Shown: positions 33,637 through 42,112 of the stretch, in pieces
Layout: each line of letters begins with the position of its first letter
Position numbering within the stretch: the first letter of the stretch is position 1
NCBI RefSeq assembly: GCF_900636545.1
Contig: NZ_LR134290.1
Span: 248,001-312,000 of the forward strand
Reading direction: 5' to 3'
DNA length: 64,000 bases
Origin: Pseudomonas mendocina
GTDB lineage: Bacteria; Pseudomonadota; Gammaproteobacteria; Pseudomonadales; Pseudomonadaceae
The notes under the pieces: model-generated
Told to the model about the DNA's origin: nothing
Seen by the model: only the letters and a program-made list of their open reading frames with translations
The model's database searches: none
Made by a program: the position numbers and the translations under genes

Positions 33637-34842
33637 ATGAAACGACGCCTTTATCCGGGGCGCGATTTTCGTCGTGCGCAGAACATCGAAGAGCTGCGCC
33701 AGATGGCCCGCCGCCGCCTGCCCAACTTCTCCTTCGAGTACGTCGAAGGCGGGGCGGACGATGAATTCACACTGGGGCGCAATCGCTCGATCTTCGAGAG
33801 CGTGACCCTGCAACCGCGCACCTTGCGTGACGTCGGTCAGCGCAGCCTGGAGCGCAGCTTCTTCGGCCGCGCTTCGCAATTGCCGTTCATGGTCGGGCCC
33901 ACCGGCTTCAACGGTCTGCTGACGCGCGACGGCGACCTGCACCTGGCGCGTGCCGCTGGGGATGCCGGCATTCCCTTCGTACTGAGCAATGCTTCGACCA
34001 CTTCCATCGAGGACATCGCCGCAGTCGACGGCGTGCGTGCCTGGATGCAGATCTACCTGTACCGCACCCGCGACCATGTGGCCAAACTGGTCGAGCGGGT
34101 GAAACGGCTGAACCTGGAAGCCATCGTGGTGACCACCGACAGCGCCATCTTCGGCAATCGCGAGTGGGACAAGCGCAACTACGCCAAACCGCTGCAGCTG
34201 GACCTGCGCAACCGCCTCGATGTGTTGCGTCACCCCGAGTGGATCTGGGACGTGCTGGTGCCCGATGGCGTACCGCGCTTTCGCAACCTCGGCGACCTGC
34301 TGCCGCCCGGCAAGGACTCGGTGAAGGGCGCTGCCAGCGCACTGGCCGCCGAACTCGACCCGACCCTGAGCTGGGACGATATCGCCTGGTTGCGAGACAT
34401 CTGGCCCGGCAAGCTGATCGTCAAGGGCATGATCCACCCGGATGACGCGCGCCTGGCGCTGCAGTACGGCGTCGACGGCGTGGTGCTGTCCAACCACGGC
34501 GGGCGCCAGCTCGATGGTGCGGTGTCGGCGCTGGAGACGCTGCCTGAGGTGGCGCGCATCAACCAGGGACGGATGGAGATTTTCCTCGATGGTGGGTTCC
34601 GTCGTGGCAGCGACATCGCCAAGGCCCTGCTGCTGGGCGCCAGCGGCGTGCTGATCGGTCGCGCCGGCCTATACGGCCTGGCCGCCGGCAAGGGACCGGG
34701 CGCGGCGCATGCTATCGGCATCCTGCGCACCGAGCTGGATCGCACCCTGGGCCTGCTCGGCTGCAGCAGCCTGGAGGAACTGACCCCCGACCTGATCCAC
34801 GCGCCGCACTGGCGTGCGCTGGCCGAGCGCATCCGCGCCTAG
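33637..34842 (+). CDS. FMN-dependent 2-hydroxyacid dehydrogenase (LldD/MdlB type)
   Basis: A 401-residue flavoenzyme that oxidises an L-2-hydroxy acid to a 2-keto acid. Motifs: LPNFSFEYVEGGADDEFTLGRNR near the N-terminus, PFMVGPTGFNGLLTRDGDL, WMQIYLYRTRD, and the active-site loop SNHGGRQLDG with the catalytic His at residue 287, then LDGGFRRGSDIAKALLLGASGVLIGRAGLYGLAAGK for phosphate binding. Substrates known for the family are lactate, mandelate and glycolate. Here it would use the hydroxy acid released by the FAH-family hydrolase (inference). A terminator follows 8 bases after the stop. Confidence 0.92.
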   Translation: MKRRLYPGRDFRRAQNIEELRQMARRRLPNFSFEYVEGGADDEFTLGRNRSIFESVTLQPRTLRDVGQRSLERSFFGRASQLPFMVGPTGFNGLLTRDGDLHLARAAGDAGIPFVLSNASTTSIEDIAAVDGVRAWMQIYLYRTRDHVAKLVERVKRLNLEAIVVTTDSAIFGNREWDKRNYAKPLQLDLRNRLDVLRHPEWIWDVLVPDGVPRFRNLGDLLPPGKDSVKGAASALAAELDPTLSWDDIAWLRDIWPGKLIVKGMIHPDDARLALQYGVDGVVLSNHGGRQLDGAVSALETLPEVARINQGRMEIFLDGGFRRGSDIAKALLLGASGVLIGRAGLYGLAAGKGPGAAHAIGILRTELDRTLGLLGCSSLEELTPDLIHAPHWRALAERIRA

Positions 34843-34850
34843 TTTTCCCT

Positions 34851-34893
34851 CCGTCTCGTACTCCCCCACGATTGCGGTACGAGGCGGTTTTTT
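34851..34893 (+). terminator. Intrinsic terminator of the first sugar-acid operon
   Basis: CCGTCTCGTAC (34851-34861) pairs with GTACGAGGCGG (34877-34887, one G-U) and is followed by TTTTTT. It ends the TRAP-dehydrogenase-hydrolase operon. Confidence 0.9.
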
Positions 34894-34901
34894 ATTGCCA
34901 A

Positions 34902-34935
34902 CATGAAGAAGGGCGCCGAGGCGCCCTTCTTCATG
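34902..34935. terminator. Strong hairpin downstream of the arabonate dehydratase gene
   Basis: A perfect 15-base stem (34902-34916 with 34921-34935) with a four-base loop. It lacks a T tract on either side. It probably stabilises or ends the minus-strand transcript from the IlvD/Edd gene, whose stop is 85 bases away, and insulates the convergent operons. Confidence 0.6.
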
Positions 34936-35019
34936 TCTGCATAGACCGGAGCTTTCCCCGACCCTACTTTCGCAGGGCCGGGTTTGCACGTGCCTCGCTT
35001 GCCGCGAGGCCGGATCGAC

Positions 35020-36756
35020 TCAGTGCGAATGTCGCGGCACGGCGGAGCCGCGGCAGCCAACCAGAAAGTCGAAATCGCAGCCTTCGTCGGCCTGCAGCAC
35101 ATGGTCGACGTAGAGGCGGCGGTAGCCACCGTCCCAGAGCAGGCCCTGTGGTTGCTGCCAGGCTGCCAGGCGCGCCTGCAGTTCCGCTTCGGGGATGTCC
35201 AGATGCAGGCGCCCGTTGGCGCAATCGAGCTCGATGAAGTCACCGTTGCGTACCACCGCCAATGGGCCTCCAGCCGCAGCCTCCGGGGCTACGTGCAGTA
35301 CCACGGTGCCATAGGCGGTTCCGCTCATGCGGGCGTCGGAGATACGCACCATGTCGGTGATGCCCTTGGCCAGAACCTTGGGTGGTAGGCCCATGTTGCC
35401 GACTTCCGCCATGCCCGGATAACCCTTGGGGCCGCAGTTCTTCATGACCAGAACGCAGGTTTCATCGACGTCCAGTTGCGGGTCATTGATCCGCGCTTTG
35501 TAGTCGTCGAAGTCCTCGAAGACCACCGCGCGGCCGCGGTGTTGCATCAGTTCCGGGCTCGCTGCCGAGGGCTTCAGCACCGCTCCCTTGGGCGCGAGGT
35601 TGCCGCGTAGCACACAGATACCGCCATCGGCGCGCAATGGATTGTCGAGCTGACGGATCACCTCATCGTCGCCATAGATCGGCGCATCCTTGCAGTTTTC
35701 CCACAGGTTCTTGCCATTGGCCGTCAGCGCCTGCGGGTTGGGCAGCAGGCCGTTCTCGCCGAGTCGGCGAATGACGGCAGGCAGGCCGCCGGCGTAGTAG
35801 AACTCCTCCATCAGGAAGCGGCCGGAAGGCTGCAGGTCGACGATGGTCGGCGTGCCACGCCCCACGCGGGTCCAGTCGTCCAGCTCCAGCTCGACGCCCA
35901 TACGCCCGGCGATGGCCTTGAGGTGGATCACCGCGTTGGTCGAACCACCGATTGCAGCATTGAGCCGAATCGCGTTCTCGAATGCTTCGCGAGTCAGAAT
36001 CTTCGACAGGCGCAGGTCTTCATGGACCATTTCGACGATGCGCATGCCCGACAGGTGAGCCAGCACATAGCGTCGTGAGTCGACCGCAGGAATGGCCGCG
36101 TTGTGTGGCAGCGAGGTGCCCAGGGCTTCAGCCATGCAGGCCATGGTCGAGGCCGTGCCCATGGTGTTGCAGGTGCCCGCCGAGCGCGACATGCCCGCCT
36201 CGGCGGCCATGAAATCATGGATCGAGATCTTGCCGGCCTTGACCTCTTCGCTGAGCTGCCAGACCACCGTGCCGGAACCGATGTCCTTGCCCTGATGCTT
36301 GCCATTGAGCATGGGGCCGCCGGTTACGACGATGGCCGGGACGTCGCAGCTCGCTGCACCCATCAACAATGCCGGCGTGGTCTTGTCGCAGCCGGTCAGC
36401 AGGACCACGGCGTCTATCGGGTTGCCCCGGATCGCTTCCTCGACATCCATGCTGGCCAGGTTGCGGGTGAGCATGGCGGTCGGGCGCAGGTTCGACTCCC
36501 CGTTGGAGAACACCGGGAACTCCAGAGGGTAGCCACCGGCTTCGAGTACGCCCTGTTTGACGTGCTCGGCGATCTTGCGAAAGTGTGCATTGCAGGGGGT
36601 CAGTTCGGACCAGGTATTGCAGATGCCGATGATCGGCTTGCCCTGAAACTCATGGTCCGGAATGCCCTGGTTCTTCATCCAGCTGCGGTACATGAAGCCA
36701 TTCTTGTCGGCGCTGCCGAACCACTGGGCGGAGCGGAGGGGGCGTTTGTCTGTCAT
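35020..36756 (-). CDS. L-arabonate/pentonate dehydratase (IlvD/Edd family)
   Basis: A 578-residue Fe-S dehydratase that turns an aldonate into a 2-keto-3-deoxy acid. N-terminus LRSAQWFGSADKNGFMYRSWMKNQGIPDHEFQGKPIIGICNTWSELTPCNAH and the ending DFDFLVGCRGSAVPRHSH closely resemble L-arabinonate dehydratase of Rhizobium (same length, about 579). Cluster and magnesium ligands: GCDKTTP, SAGTCNTMGTASTM, and NAAIGGSTNAVIHL. D-xylonate is another possible substrate. With the AraD1/XylX-like and semialdehyde dehydrogenase genes downstream in the cluster, it completes a non-phosphorylative pentonate route. It lies 66 bases from dctM of the second TRAP system, reading in the same direction. Confidence 0.9.
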   Translation of the reverse strand: MTDKRPLRSAQWFGSADKNGFMYRSWMKNQGIPDHEFQGKPIIGICNTWSELTPCNAHFRKIAEHVKQGVLEAGGYPLEFPVFSNGESNLRPTAMLTRNLASMDVEEAIRGNPIDAVVLLTGCDKTTPALLMGAASCDVPAIVVTGGPMLNGKHQGKDIGSGTVVWQLSEEVKAGKISIHDFMAAEAGMSRSAGTCNTMGTASTMACMAEALGTSLPHNAAIPAVDSRRYVLAHLSGMRIVEMVHEDLRLSKILTREAFENAIRLNAAIGGSTNAVIHLKAIAGRMGVELELDDWTRVGRGTPTIVDLQPSGRFLMEEFYYAGGLPAVIRRLGENGLLPNPQALTANGKNLWENCKDAPIYGDDEVIRQLDNPLRADGGICVLRGNLAPKGAVLKPSAASPELMQHRGRAVVFEDFDDYKARINDPQLDVDETCVLVMKNCGPKGYPGMAEVGNMGLPPKVLAKGITDMVRISDARMSGTAYGTVVLHVAPEAAAGGPLAVVRNGDFIELDCANGRLHLDIPEAELQARLAAWQQPQGLLWDGGYRRLYVDHVLQADEGCDFDFLVGCRGSAVPRHSH

Positions 36757-36822
36757 GAGAAAAACCTGCCAGGGTGCGAAAGGCCGCTCAGGGCCTTTCG
36801 GGTTGATCGAAAAGGAAGAGGT

Positions 36823-38124
36823 TTACAGCAGCCAGGTCGAGAGCGCCGGCATGTAAAGCAACAGGCCGAGGACGAACAGCTGGATGAAGATGAACGGCAC
36901 CATCGACCTGAAGATGTCGGTGAGGCTGATGTCCGGTGGGGCCACGCTTTTCAGGTAGAAGGCTGCCGGGCCGAATGGGGGCGAGATGTACGACACCTGC
37001 ATGCTCACGGCGAAGAGGATGCCGAACCACACCGGGTCGTAGCCGAGTTGCACGACAATCGGCACGAAGATCGGCAGGCAGAGCATGGCGATGCCGATCC
37101 AGTCGAGGATCATGCCCAGCACCAGGAAAATCAGCATCATCACCAGGATGATGACGAAGGGCGCTACATCCAGGCCGGTGATCGCCGAGGAGACGAAGCG
37201 GTTGCCGCCCATCAGGTTGTAGACCCCGACCAGGCAGGCTGCACCGATGCCTATCCAGACGATCATCCCGCAGGTTTCCAGCGTTTGGGTCAGGCTGCCC
37301 TGAAGCAATTTGACGCTGAACTCTCCACGCACGATCACCGCAAGCAGTACGCCCAGCGCACCCATGGCTGCGGCCTCGGTGACCGAGGCGATACCGCCGT
37401 AGATGCTGCCGAGTACCAGACCGGCAATGGCCACCGGGTAGAACATGCCGCTGAAAGCCTCGGCGACCGTGAGGCGTGGGGTATGACTATCCTGTTCGAG
37501 ATTGGCGCCGCCCATCTGCGGATAGCGCGTACACATCACCACCACGTAAATCATGTAGCAACCCATCAGCAGAAACGCCGGCACTACCGCAGCCTTGAAC
37601 AGGTCGGCGATCGAGACGCTGGCGATCAGGCCATAGATGATCAGTACGATCGATGGCGGCACCATAGTGCCGAGCGAGCCACCTGCACATACCACACCGA
37701 TGGCGATGCGTTTGTCGTAACCCAGGCGCAGCATCTGCGGCAGTGCCAGCAGACCTAGCAGGACGATCTCACCGCCGATGATTCCGGAGATGGCGGCCAG
37801 GAAGAACGCCACGACCAAGGTCTGTACCGCGACCCCGCCCGGCAGGCGGCCCGCGAAGAAACGCATCGAGTTGAACAGGTCCCGGGCCAGGCCGGAGCGG
37901 TCGAGCAGCCCGGCCATGAAAACGAACATGGGAACGGCGACCAGGGAGTATTCGGTGATGAAGCCGAACATGCGACTGGCGACCAGGGGCACGGCCATCG
38001 GGCCGAACCAGCCCAGGGTAAAGATCGCCGCTACCAGGCCGGTGACATAGGCCAGGGGCAGGCCCAGTATCAGCAGGCCGAAGATGGCAAAAATGATCAG
38101 ATAAGTTGCGATTTCAATGCTCAT
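36823..38124 (-). CDS. dctM: TRAP transporter large permease (DctM type), second system
   Basis: A 433-residue permease with about 12 membrane spans. Signatures: LLILGLPLAYVTGLVAAIFTLGWFG, LVAVPMFVFMAGLLDRSGLARDLFNSMRFFAGRLPGGVAVQTLVVAFFLAAISGIIGGEIVLLGLLALP, and GGSLGTMVPPSIVLIIYGL. It is longer and more divergent than the first DctM (FAAISGI replaces the usual SGSAAA stretch), closer to the mannitol/chloroaromatic subtype. It reads with dctP and the broken dctQ, 15 bases after dctQ, and before the pentonate dehydratase. The substrate is presumably a pentonate. Confidence 0.93.
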   Translation of the reverse strand: MSIEIATYLIIFAIFGLLILGLPLAYVTGLVAAIFTLGWFGPMAVPLVASRMFGFITEYSLVAVPMFVFMAGLLDRSGLARDLFNSMRFFAGRLPGGVAVQTLVVAFFLAAISGIIGGEIVLLGLLALPQMLRLGYDKRIAIGVVCAGGSLGTMVPPSIVLIIYGLIASVSIADLFKAAVVPAFLLMGCYMIYVVVMCTRYPQMGGANLEQDSHTPRLTVAEAFSGMFYPVAIAGLVLGSIYGGIASVTEAAAMGALGVLLAVIVRGEFSVKLLQGSLTQTLETCGMIVWIGIGAACLVGVYNLMGGNRFVSSAITGLDVAPFVIILVMMLIFLVLGMILDWIGIAMLCLPIFVPIVVQLGYDPVWFGILFAVSMQVSYISPPFGPAAFYLKSVAPPDISLTDIFRSMVPFIFIQLFVLGLLLYMPALSTWLL

Positions 38125-38139
38125 GGCGCGATTCCGGGG

Positions 38140-38693
38140 TCATGGGTTCTTGCGCCAGTGCTGGCTGATGCGTACGACCTGCTGCAGCGCCATGAGGGCA
38201 ATCGAGACCAGGATGATGATCTTGATGAAGGCGGGTAGCGGCGGGTTCCAGGAGGAGCCTGAGGTTTCCAGGCGCCAGCTGCCGTCCGGTGCATGGGTGG
38301 CGTTGAAAGCCAGAACCCAGGCGGCGTAGCCGATGGCCAGGCAGAAGAGGATGCCCAGGACCAGGTTCAGCAGATCCAGCCAGGAGCGCTTTTGCGGCGA
38401 AAGGCGGTCGAGCAGGATGCGAATCTGGATATGCCTGTTGGTCGCCAGCGCATAAGGCCCGCCCAGGGCGAAGATGGTCGCGACCAGGAACATGGTGGTC
38501 TCGTGAGCCCATTCCGTGGGGCATTGAATCCATAGCGCATGATCACTTCATAAACACTGACCAGCATGGCGACGAACACCAGCCAGGCGACTGCCTGACC
38601 GATACGCTGGATGATCTGGTCGAAGCGGTTCTGGCCAGGTACGGGTTCTGTGACGGGAAGAGGACCGTCGCTCGGTGATTGCGGCAGTTTCAC
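38140..38693 (-). pseudogene. dctQ: TRAP small permease (DctQ type), second system, frameshifted
   Basis: Two overlapping frames encode the halves of one DctQ protein. The N-terminal half ends normally at VYEVIMRYGFNAP and then runs into wrong-frame sequence. The other frame resumes with TEWAHETTMFLVATIFALGGPYALATNRHIQIRILLDRL. Adding one base to the G run at 38518-38521 (C run on the coding strand) joins them into an intact protein of about 184 residues. Both halves are well preserved and codon use is normal, so the change is recent, or is a sequencing error in a homopolymer. If real, this TRAP system is inactive unless the frame is recovered. Confidence 0.85.
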
Positions 38694-38762
38694 TGTAAAG
38701 CTCCTCGTCAGCCCCGACCGTAACCGGGGCTGTGTGCTCTGAGTGTGGTTTGGAGAGTGGCG

Positions 38763-39788
38763 TCAGAGCAGGCCTTTGCTCTGCAGGTAGGCCTGGATCG
38801 AGTCGACGGCTTCCTTGGCCTCAGGGCTGCGGTCACGCCAGGCGCTCCACTCGGCGCGGGCAATCTGGCGGAATTTCTTCAGCTCTTCGGCTGGGAGCGT
38901 GGTCAGGGTCACGTCGCCTTTCTGCTTGGCGATTGCCACCTGCTCTTCGTCCTTGGTCTGCAGGTCTCCGATCAACTGGGCGGTGAAGGCATCCACCGAC
39001 TCTTCGAGAATGCGCTTCTGCTCGTCGCTGAGCCCATCCCAGGTGGCCTTGTTGATGGAGATGTCCTTCATCGGCATCGAATGGAAGCCGGGGTAAATCG
39101 CGAAAGGAGCGTACTTGTGGTAGCCCTGCTGATAGTTGGTGGCGAACACGGTGTAGTCGGCGGCATCGATCACGCCCTTTTCCAGTGCCGTGTAGACCTC
39201 GGAGGTCGGCAGGTTCACCGGTGCTGCGCCGATCAGCTTGAAGGCGTTCGAGACCATGCCTTCCGGGGCCCGGACCTTGAGGCCCTTGAAGTCGTCGAGT
39301 TTTTCGATGCGCCGCTTGGTGATCAGCGACTCGACGCCAACGGCACCGGCGCGGATCAAGTGCACGTTGTAGGGCTCGACCAGGCGGTTGTAACCGTCCT
39401 CACCGCCGTTGCGCATGTAATCGAGGAAAGTCGAGGTATCGCTCCAGGCACCGACCATGTTGCCGTAGACGGCGAAGGCCGGATTCTTGCCGGAGAAGTA
39501 GCCGGGGTCGGTCATGTGGCCCTGGATGATGCCGGCGCCGACGGCGTCCAGGGTCTCGTTGTTGCCAACGATGGTGCCGGTTGGCATCACCTCGATGAGG
39601 ATTTCGCCATTGGTCTTTTCGCCGACGCTCTTGGCCCATTCCTGGGCGATGCGGAATTCGTCATCGCCGGCATTGACGTTGATCTGGAACTTCCATTCCT
39701 CTTTCGCCAGTGCGCTGGTCGAACTCAGGATCAAAGCCAGGGCAGCGAGGCCCTTGCCTAGGCGGTAAGGGGTTGTAGTGAGTTTCAT
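38763..39788 (-). CDS. dctP: TRAP transporter substrate-binding protein (DctP type), second system
   Basis: A 341-residue periplasmic protein. ATG 39788 has GGAGAGG upstream and gives the signal peptide MKLTTTPYRLGKGLAALALILSSTSALA. The open frame extends upstream into non-coding sequence. DctP features: AQEWAKSVGEKTNGEILIEVMPTGTIVGNNETLDAVGAGIIQ, KLDDFKGLKVRAPEGMVSNAFKLIGAAPVNLPTSEVYTALEKGVIDAADYTVFATNYQQGYHKY. It is the first gene of the minus-strand operon dctP-(dctQ)-dctM-dehydratase and is divergent from a LysR gene. Confidence 0.94.
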   Translation of the reverse strand: MKLTTTPYRLGKGLAALALILSSTSALAKEEWKFQINVNAGDDEFRIAQEWAKSVGEKTNGEILIEVMPTGTIVGNNETLDAVGAGIIQGHMTDPGYFSGKNPAFAVYGNMVGAWSDTSTFLDYMRNGGEDGYNRLVEPYNVHLIRAGAVGVESLITKRRIEKLDDFKGLKVRAPEGMVSNAFKLIGAAPVNLPTSEVYTALEKGVIDAADYTVFATNYQQGYHKYAPFAIYPGFHSMPMKDISINKATWDGLSDEQKRILEESVDAFTAQLIGDLQTKDEEQVAIAKQKGDVTLTTLPAEELKKFRQIARAEWSAWRDRSPEAKEAVDSIQAYLQSKGLL

Positions 39789-39801
39789 GGTGCCTCTCCG
39801 G

Positions 39802-39809
39802 TTATTTTT
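39802..39809 (-). promoter_or_regulatory. Candidate Hfq/Crc (CA) motif before the second dctP
   Basis: Minus-strand AAAAATAA lies directly upstream of the GGAGAGG ribosome site of the gene starting at 39788. It overlaps the 17-base sequence that is repeated at 24523-24539. Confidence 0.45.
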
Positions 39810-39946
39810 ATAAGGGCATTTTCTAGCGCATAGGCCCGCGATAGAGCCTCGGCAGAAAACAGACGGGCAGTGCGACATCTGTAATTCTGAGGGTAGAGAG
39901 TAGACAGACGAGGGATCATCAACAAATATGTAATTGCGCCTTCTAC

Positions 39947-39962
39947 ATATCCAAATGGATAT
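39947..39962. promoter_or_regulatory. Candidate LysR operator between dctP and the LysR gene
   Basis: ATATCC-N4-GGATAT is a perfect dyad, 12 bases before the LysR start at 39975, within the divergent promoter region. A T-rich dyad in this place is typical of LysR autoregulatory sites. Confidence 0.45.
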
Positions 39963-39974
39963 ACCTGATTCTTT

Positions 39975-40946
39975 ATGAAACCTCTCAATAGCAGTTGGTT
40001 TGTCCGGGCCCGGCTGAAGAGCCGGCACATTCCCCTGTTGGTGGCGCTGGGTGATACCGGCAACCTAAATCGTGCCGCCGAAGGTCTGGGTATCTCCCAG
40101 CCGGCCATCTCCAAGCTGCTCAAGGAGCTCGAGGATGGCCTGGAAGTAGCGCTGTTCGAGCGACATGCCCGTGGCGTGGTGCCGACGCTCTATGGCGAGG
40201 CGATGATCCGTCATGCACGGAGAATCCAGACCAGCCTCGAGGATGCCTTCGATGAAGTCTGTGCGATGCGCGGTGGGCAACGCGGGCATGTGCGCATCGG
40301 CACCATCCTCACCCCCTGTGCCGAGCTGCTTCCGGAGCTGACGCGACGAGTCAAACAGAGCCATCCGAATCTGGAGTTGAGTATTCGTACCGGGTCGAGC
40401 CTCGATCTGATGGCGATCCTCAACGATGGCGAGCTGGATTTCCTGGTTGCGCGGTTCTTTGCCGACAGTGCCCAGACCGGCATGTGCTTCGAGCCCTTGT
40501 ACAAGGAACCACTGTGCGTCTGTGCGCGGGCAGGACTGATCAACCATGTACTGTCGCGCGAGGACCTGCACGCTGCCGATTGGGTGCTGCCGCCGTCCGG
40601 TAGTGTGCTGCGGCATGAGTTCGATGCTCTCTTCCAGCACGTCGGCATGTACCCGCCGAGCAAGGTGGTGAATGCCGAAAACCTGTTGATGGTGACCACG
40701 CTGCTGGAGCAGAACGACATGCTGACCGTGCTGCCGCGCGAAGTGGTGGCGCACTACGCACGCTACGGCATGCTGGCGATCGCCGAACTGGATGCTGGAA
40801 TAGAGGAGGACCTCAATCGCAACCTGATGGCCTACGGCATCATCACCAAGAACGAGGAGCTGCTGTCTCCTGCTGCCAGGAGCGTGCTGGCGCTGTTGCG
40901 CGAGAGCGCGCAGCTGTTGCCGACGGTGGAGCGGTCGGCAGTCTGA
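39975..40946 (+). CDS. LysR-family regulator of the second TRAP/pentonate dehydratase operon
   Basis: A 323-residue LysR protein. The HTH region is HIPLLVALGDTGNLNRAAEGLGISQPAISKLLKELEDGLEVALFERHARGVVPTLYGE (residues about 17-75), followed by the ligand domain (LDFLVARFFADSAQTGMCFEPLYKEPLCVCARAGL). It is divergent from the dctP-dctQ-dctM-dehydratase operon, with 186 bases between them, which makes that operon the likely target. The start ATG 39975 lacks a clear ribosome site. It belongs to the same subgroup as the three other LysR proteins of this cluster. Confidence 0.9.
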   Translation: MKPLNSSWFVRARLKSRHIPLLVALGDTGNLNRAAEGLGISQPAISKLLKELEDGLEVALFERHARGVVPTLYGEAMIRHARRIQTSLEDAFDEVCAMRGGQRGHVRIGTILTPCAELLPELTRRVKQSHPNLELSIRTGSSLDLMAILNDGELDFLVARFFADSAQTGMCFEPLYKEPLCVCARAGLINHVLSREDLHAADWVLPPSGSVLRHEFDALFQHVGMYPPSKVVNAENLLMVTTLLEQNDMLTVLPREVVAHYARYGMLAIAELDAGIEEDLNRNLMAYGIITKNEELLSPAARSVLALLRESAQLLPTVERSAV

Positions 40947-40988
40947 ATTGCTCGTCCACTGTCCATAGTGGGCGTGCCGCGGGGATTT

Positions 40989-41020
40989 CCGGGACGAGAG
41001 CTGAGCCCTCTGCGTCCCGG
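40989..41020. terminator. Hairpin between convergent LysR and Ldh_2 genes
   Basis: CCGGGACG (40989-40996) pairs with CGTCCCGG (41013-41020), and GAG/CTC inner pairs extend the stem. No T tract follows. It is a possible weak bidirectional terminator for the two converging genes. Confidence 0.4.
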
Positions 41021-41065
41021 TTGCTGCCACGTGTCGCTGAGCCTATCCGAGCACGCTGCGCGCTA

Positions 41066-42112
41066 TCAGAAGGGGGATTCGCAACCGGCTTCGCTGGCTG
41101 CCCCACGCAGCGCCGCCAGCACATCCTCCGGGAGCTCCAGCCCCTGTTCGAAGGCCTTGGCGCGGCGGTCGATGCCGGCATGACCGGGCATGCGCACCGG
41201 GCGCTTGGGTTCGCGCGGCCGGCTGTCCAGGCAGGCGCCGACGAAGTGATCCATCTCTGCCTTGAACTCATCGACGCCGCCGAAGAATGCCGGGTCGAAG
41301 GTCAGCACGGTCACTGCAGCCCCCCATTGCTTGACGCCATCCTTGCGGCCGAAGCCGCCCAGGCCGGCGGTCAGGGCCTCGACCATGGTGCCGAGGGCGA
41401 AGCCCTTGTGGCCGAACTCCAGGCTGCCCAGCGGCAGGATCGCGCCCGGCGGCGTGCCGAAGTACGCCGCCGTATCGCGGGTCGGCTGGCCATCCGGACC
41501 GATCAGCGCGGCATGCTCGAGCTGCCCGCCAGCCTGATGGGTCTTGTTCACCAGGCCATTGGTGATGGTCGACATGCTGACGTCGATGAGAATCGGCTTC
41601 TCGCCGGTGGGAATGCCGATGCCCAGCGGATTGGGCGTGTACACCGGGTCGAGGCTGCCATGCGGTGCCACCGAGGCCACGGCCGGGTCGGAAGTGAGTA
41701 CCAGCGGAATCAGGTTCTGCTCGGTGTAGCGCTGCAGGTAGGCCGCCAGGCAGGCGATATGGTGCGAGCGACGGATGGTCGCCACGCCGATGCCGAAGGT
41801 GCGGGCCGCCTGGGTGGTGAAGTCCAGCGCCTGCTCCACGCAGTAGGGGCCAAGCAGGTAGTCGGCATCATAGAGTCGCGCCGCCGGTGTCTGGCGGATG
41901 ATTCGCAGACTCTCGGCATTGCCTTTGGCGTGGCTGGCGCGCAGGTCCTTGAGATAGCCCTGTGCGAGCTTCACGCCATGGGTGTGATGGCCGAGCAGAT
42001 CGCCCTCGACCAGTACGCGGCTGACGACACTTGCCACGTCCGCGCTGACCTCAGCGTCGAGAAACAGCTGTTCGATGAATTGTTCGAGTTCTGCAGGGGC
42101 GATACGGCTCAT
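41066..42112 (-). CDS. Ldh_2 (malate/L-lactate dehydrogenase) family oxidoreductase
   Basis: A 348-residue NAD(P)-dependent enzyme. The start ATG 42112 overlaps the tctA stop (ATGA). Family features: SVVSRVLVEGDLLGHHTHGVKLAQGYL with the catalytic His, FGIGVATIRRSHHIACLAAYLQRY, TPNPLGIGIPTG, and LGGFGRKDGVKQWGAAV near the end. Members reduce 2-keto acids (diketogulonate, sulfopyruvate, pyrroline-2-carboxylate), so the substrate is not set by sequence. Co-transcription with tctCBA suggests that it acts on the acid imported by that transporter. Confidence 0.87.
   Translation of the reverse strand: MSRIAPAELEQFIEQLFLDAEVSADVASVVSRVLVEGDLLGHHTHGVKLAQGYLKDLRASHAKGNAESLRIIRQTPAARLYDADYLLGPYCVEQALDFTTQAARTFGIGVATIRRSHHIACLAAYLQRYTEQNLIPLVLTSDPAVASVAPHGSLDPVYTPNPLGIGIPTGEKPILIDVSMSTITNGLVNKTHQAGGQLEHAALIGPDGQPTRDTAAYFGTPPGAILPLGSLEFGHKGFALGTMVEALTAGLGGFGRKDGVKQWGAAVTVLTFDPAFFGGVDEFKAEMDHFVGACLDSRPREPKRPVRMPGHAGIDRRAKAFEQGLELPEDVLAALRGAASEAGCESPF

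Noticed and set aside
39785..40028. Longer N-terminus for the second DctP (frame open to 40028)
   Set aside because: The upstream part is not protein-like. The ATG at 39788 has a good ribosome site and gives a proper signal peptide.
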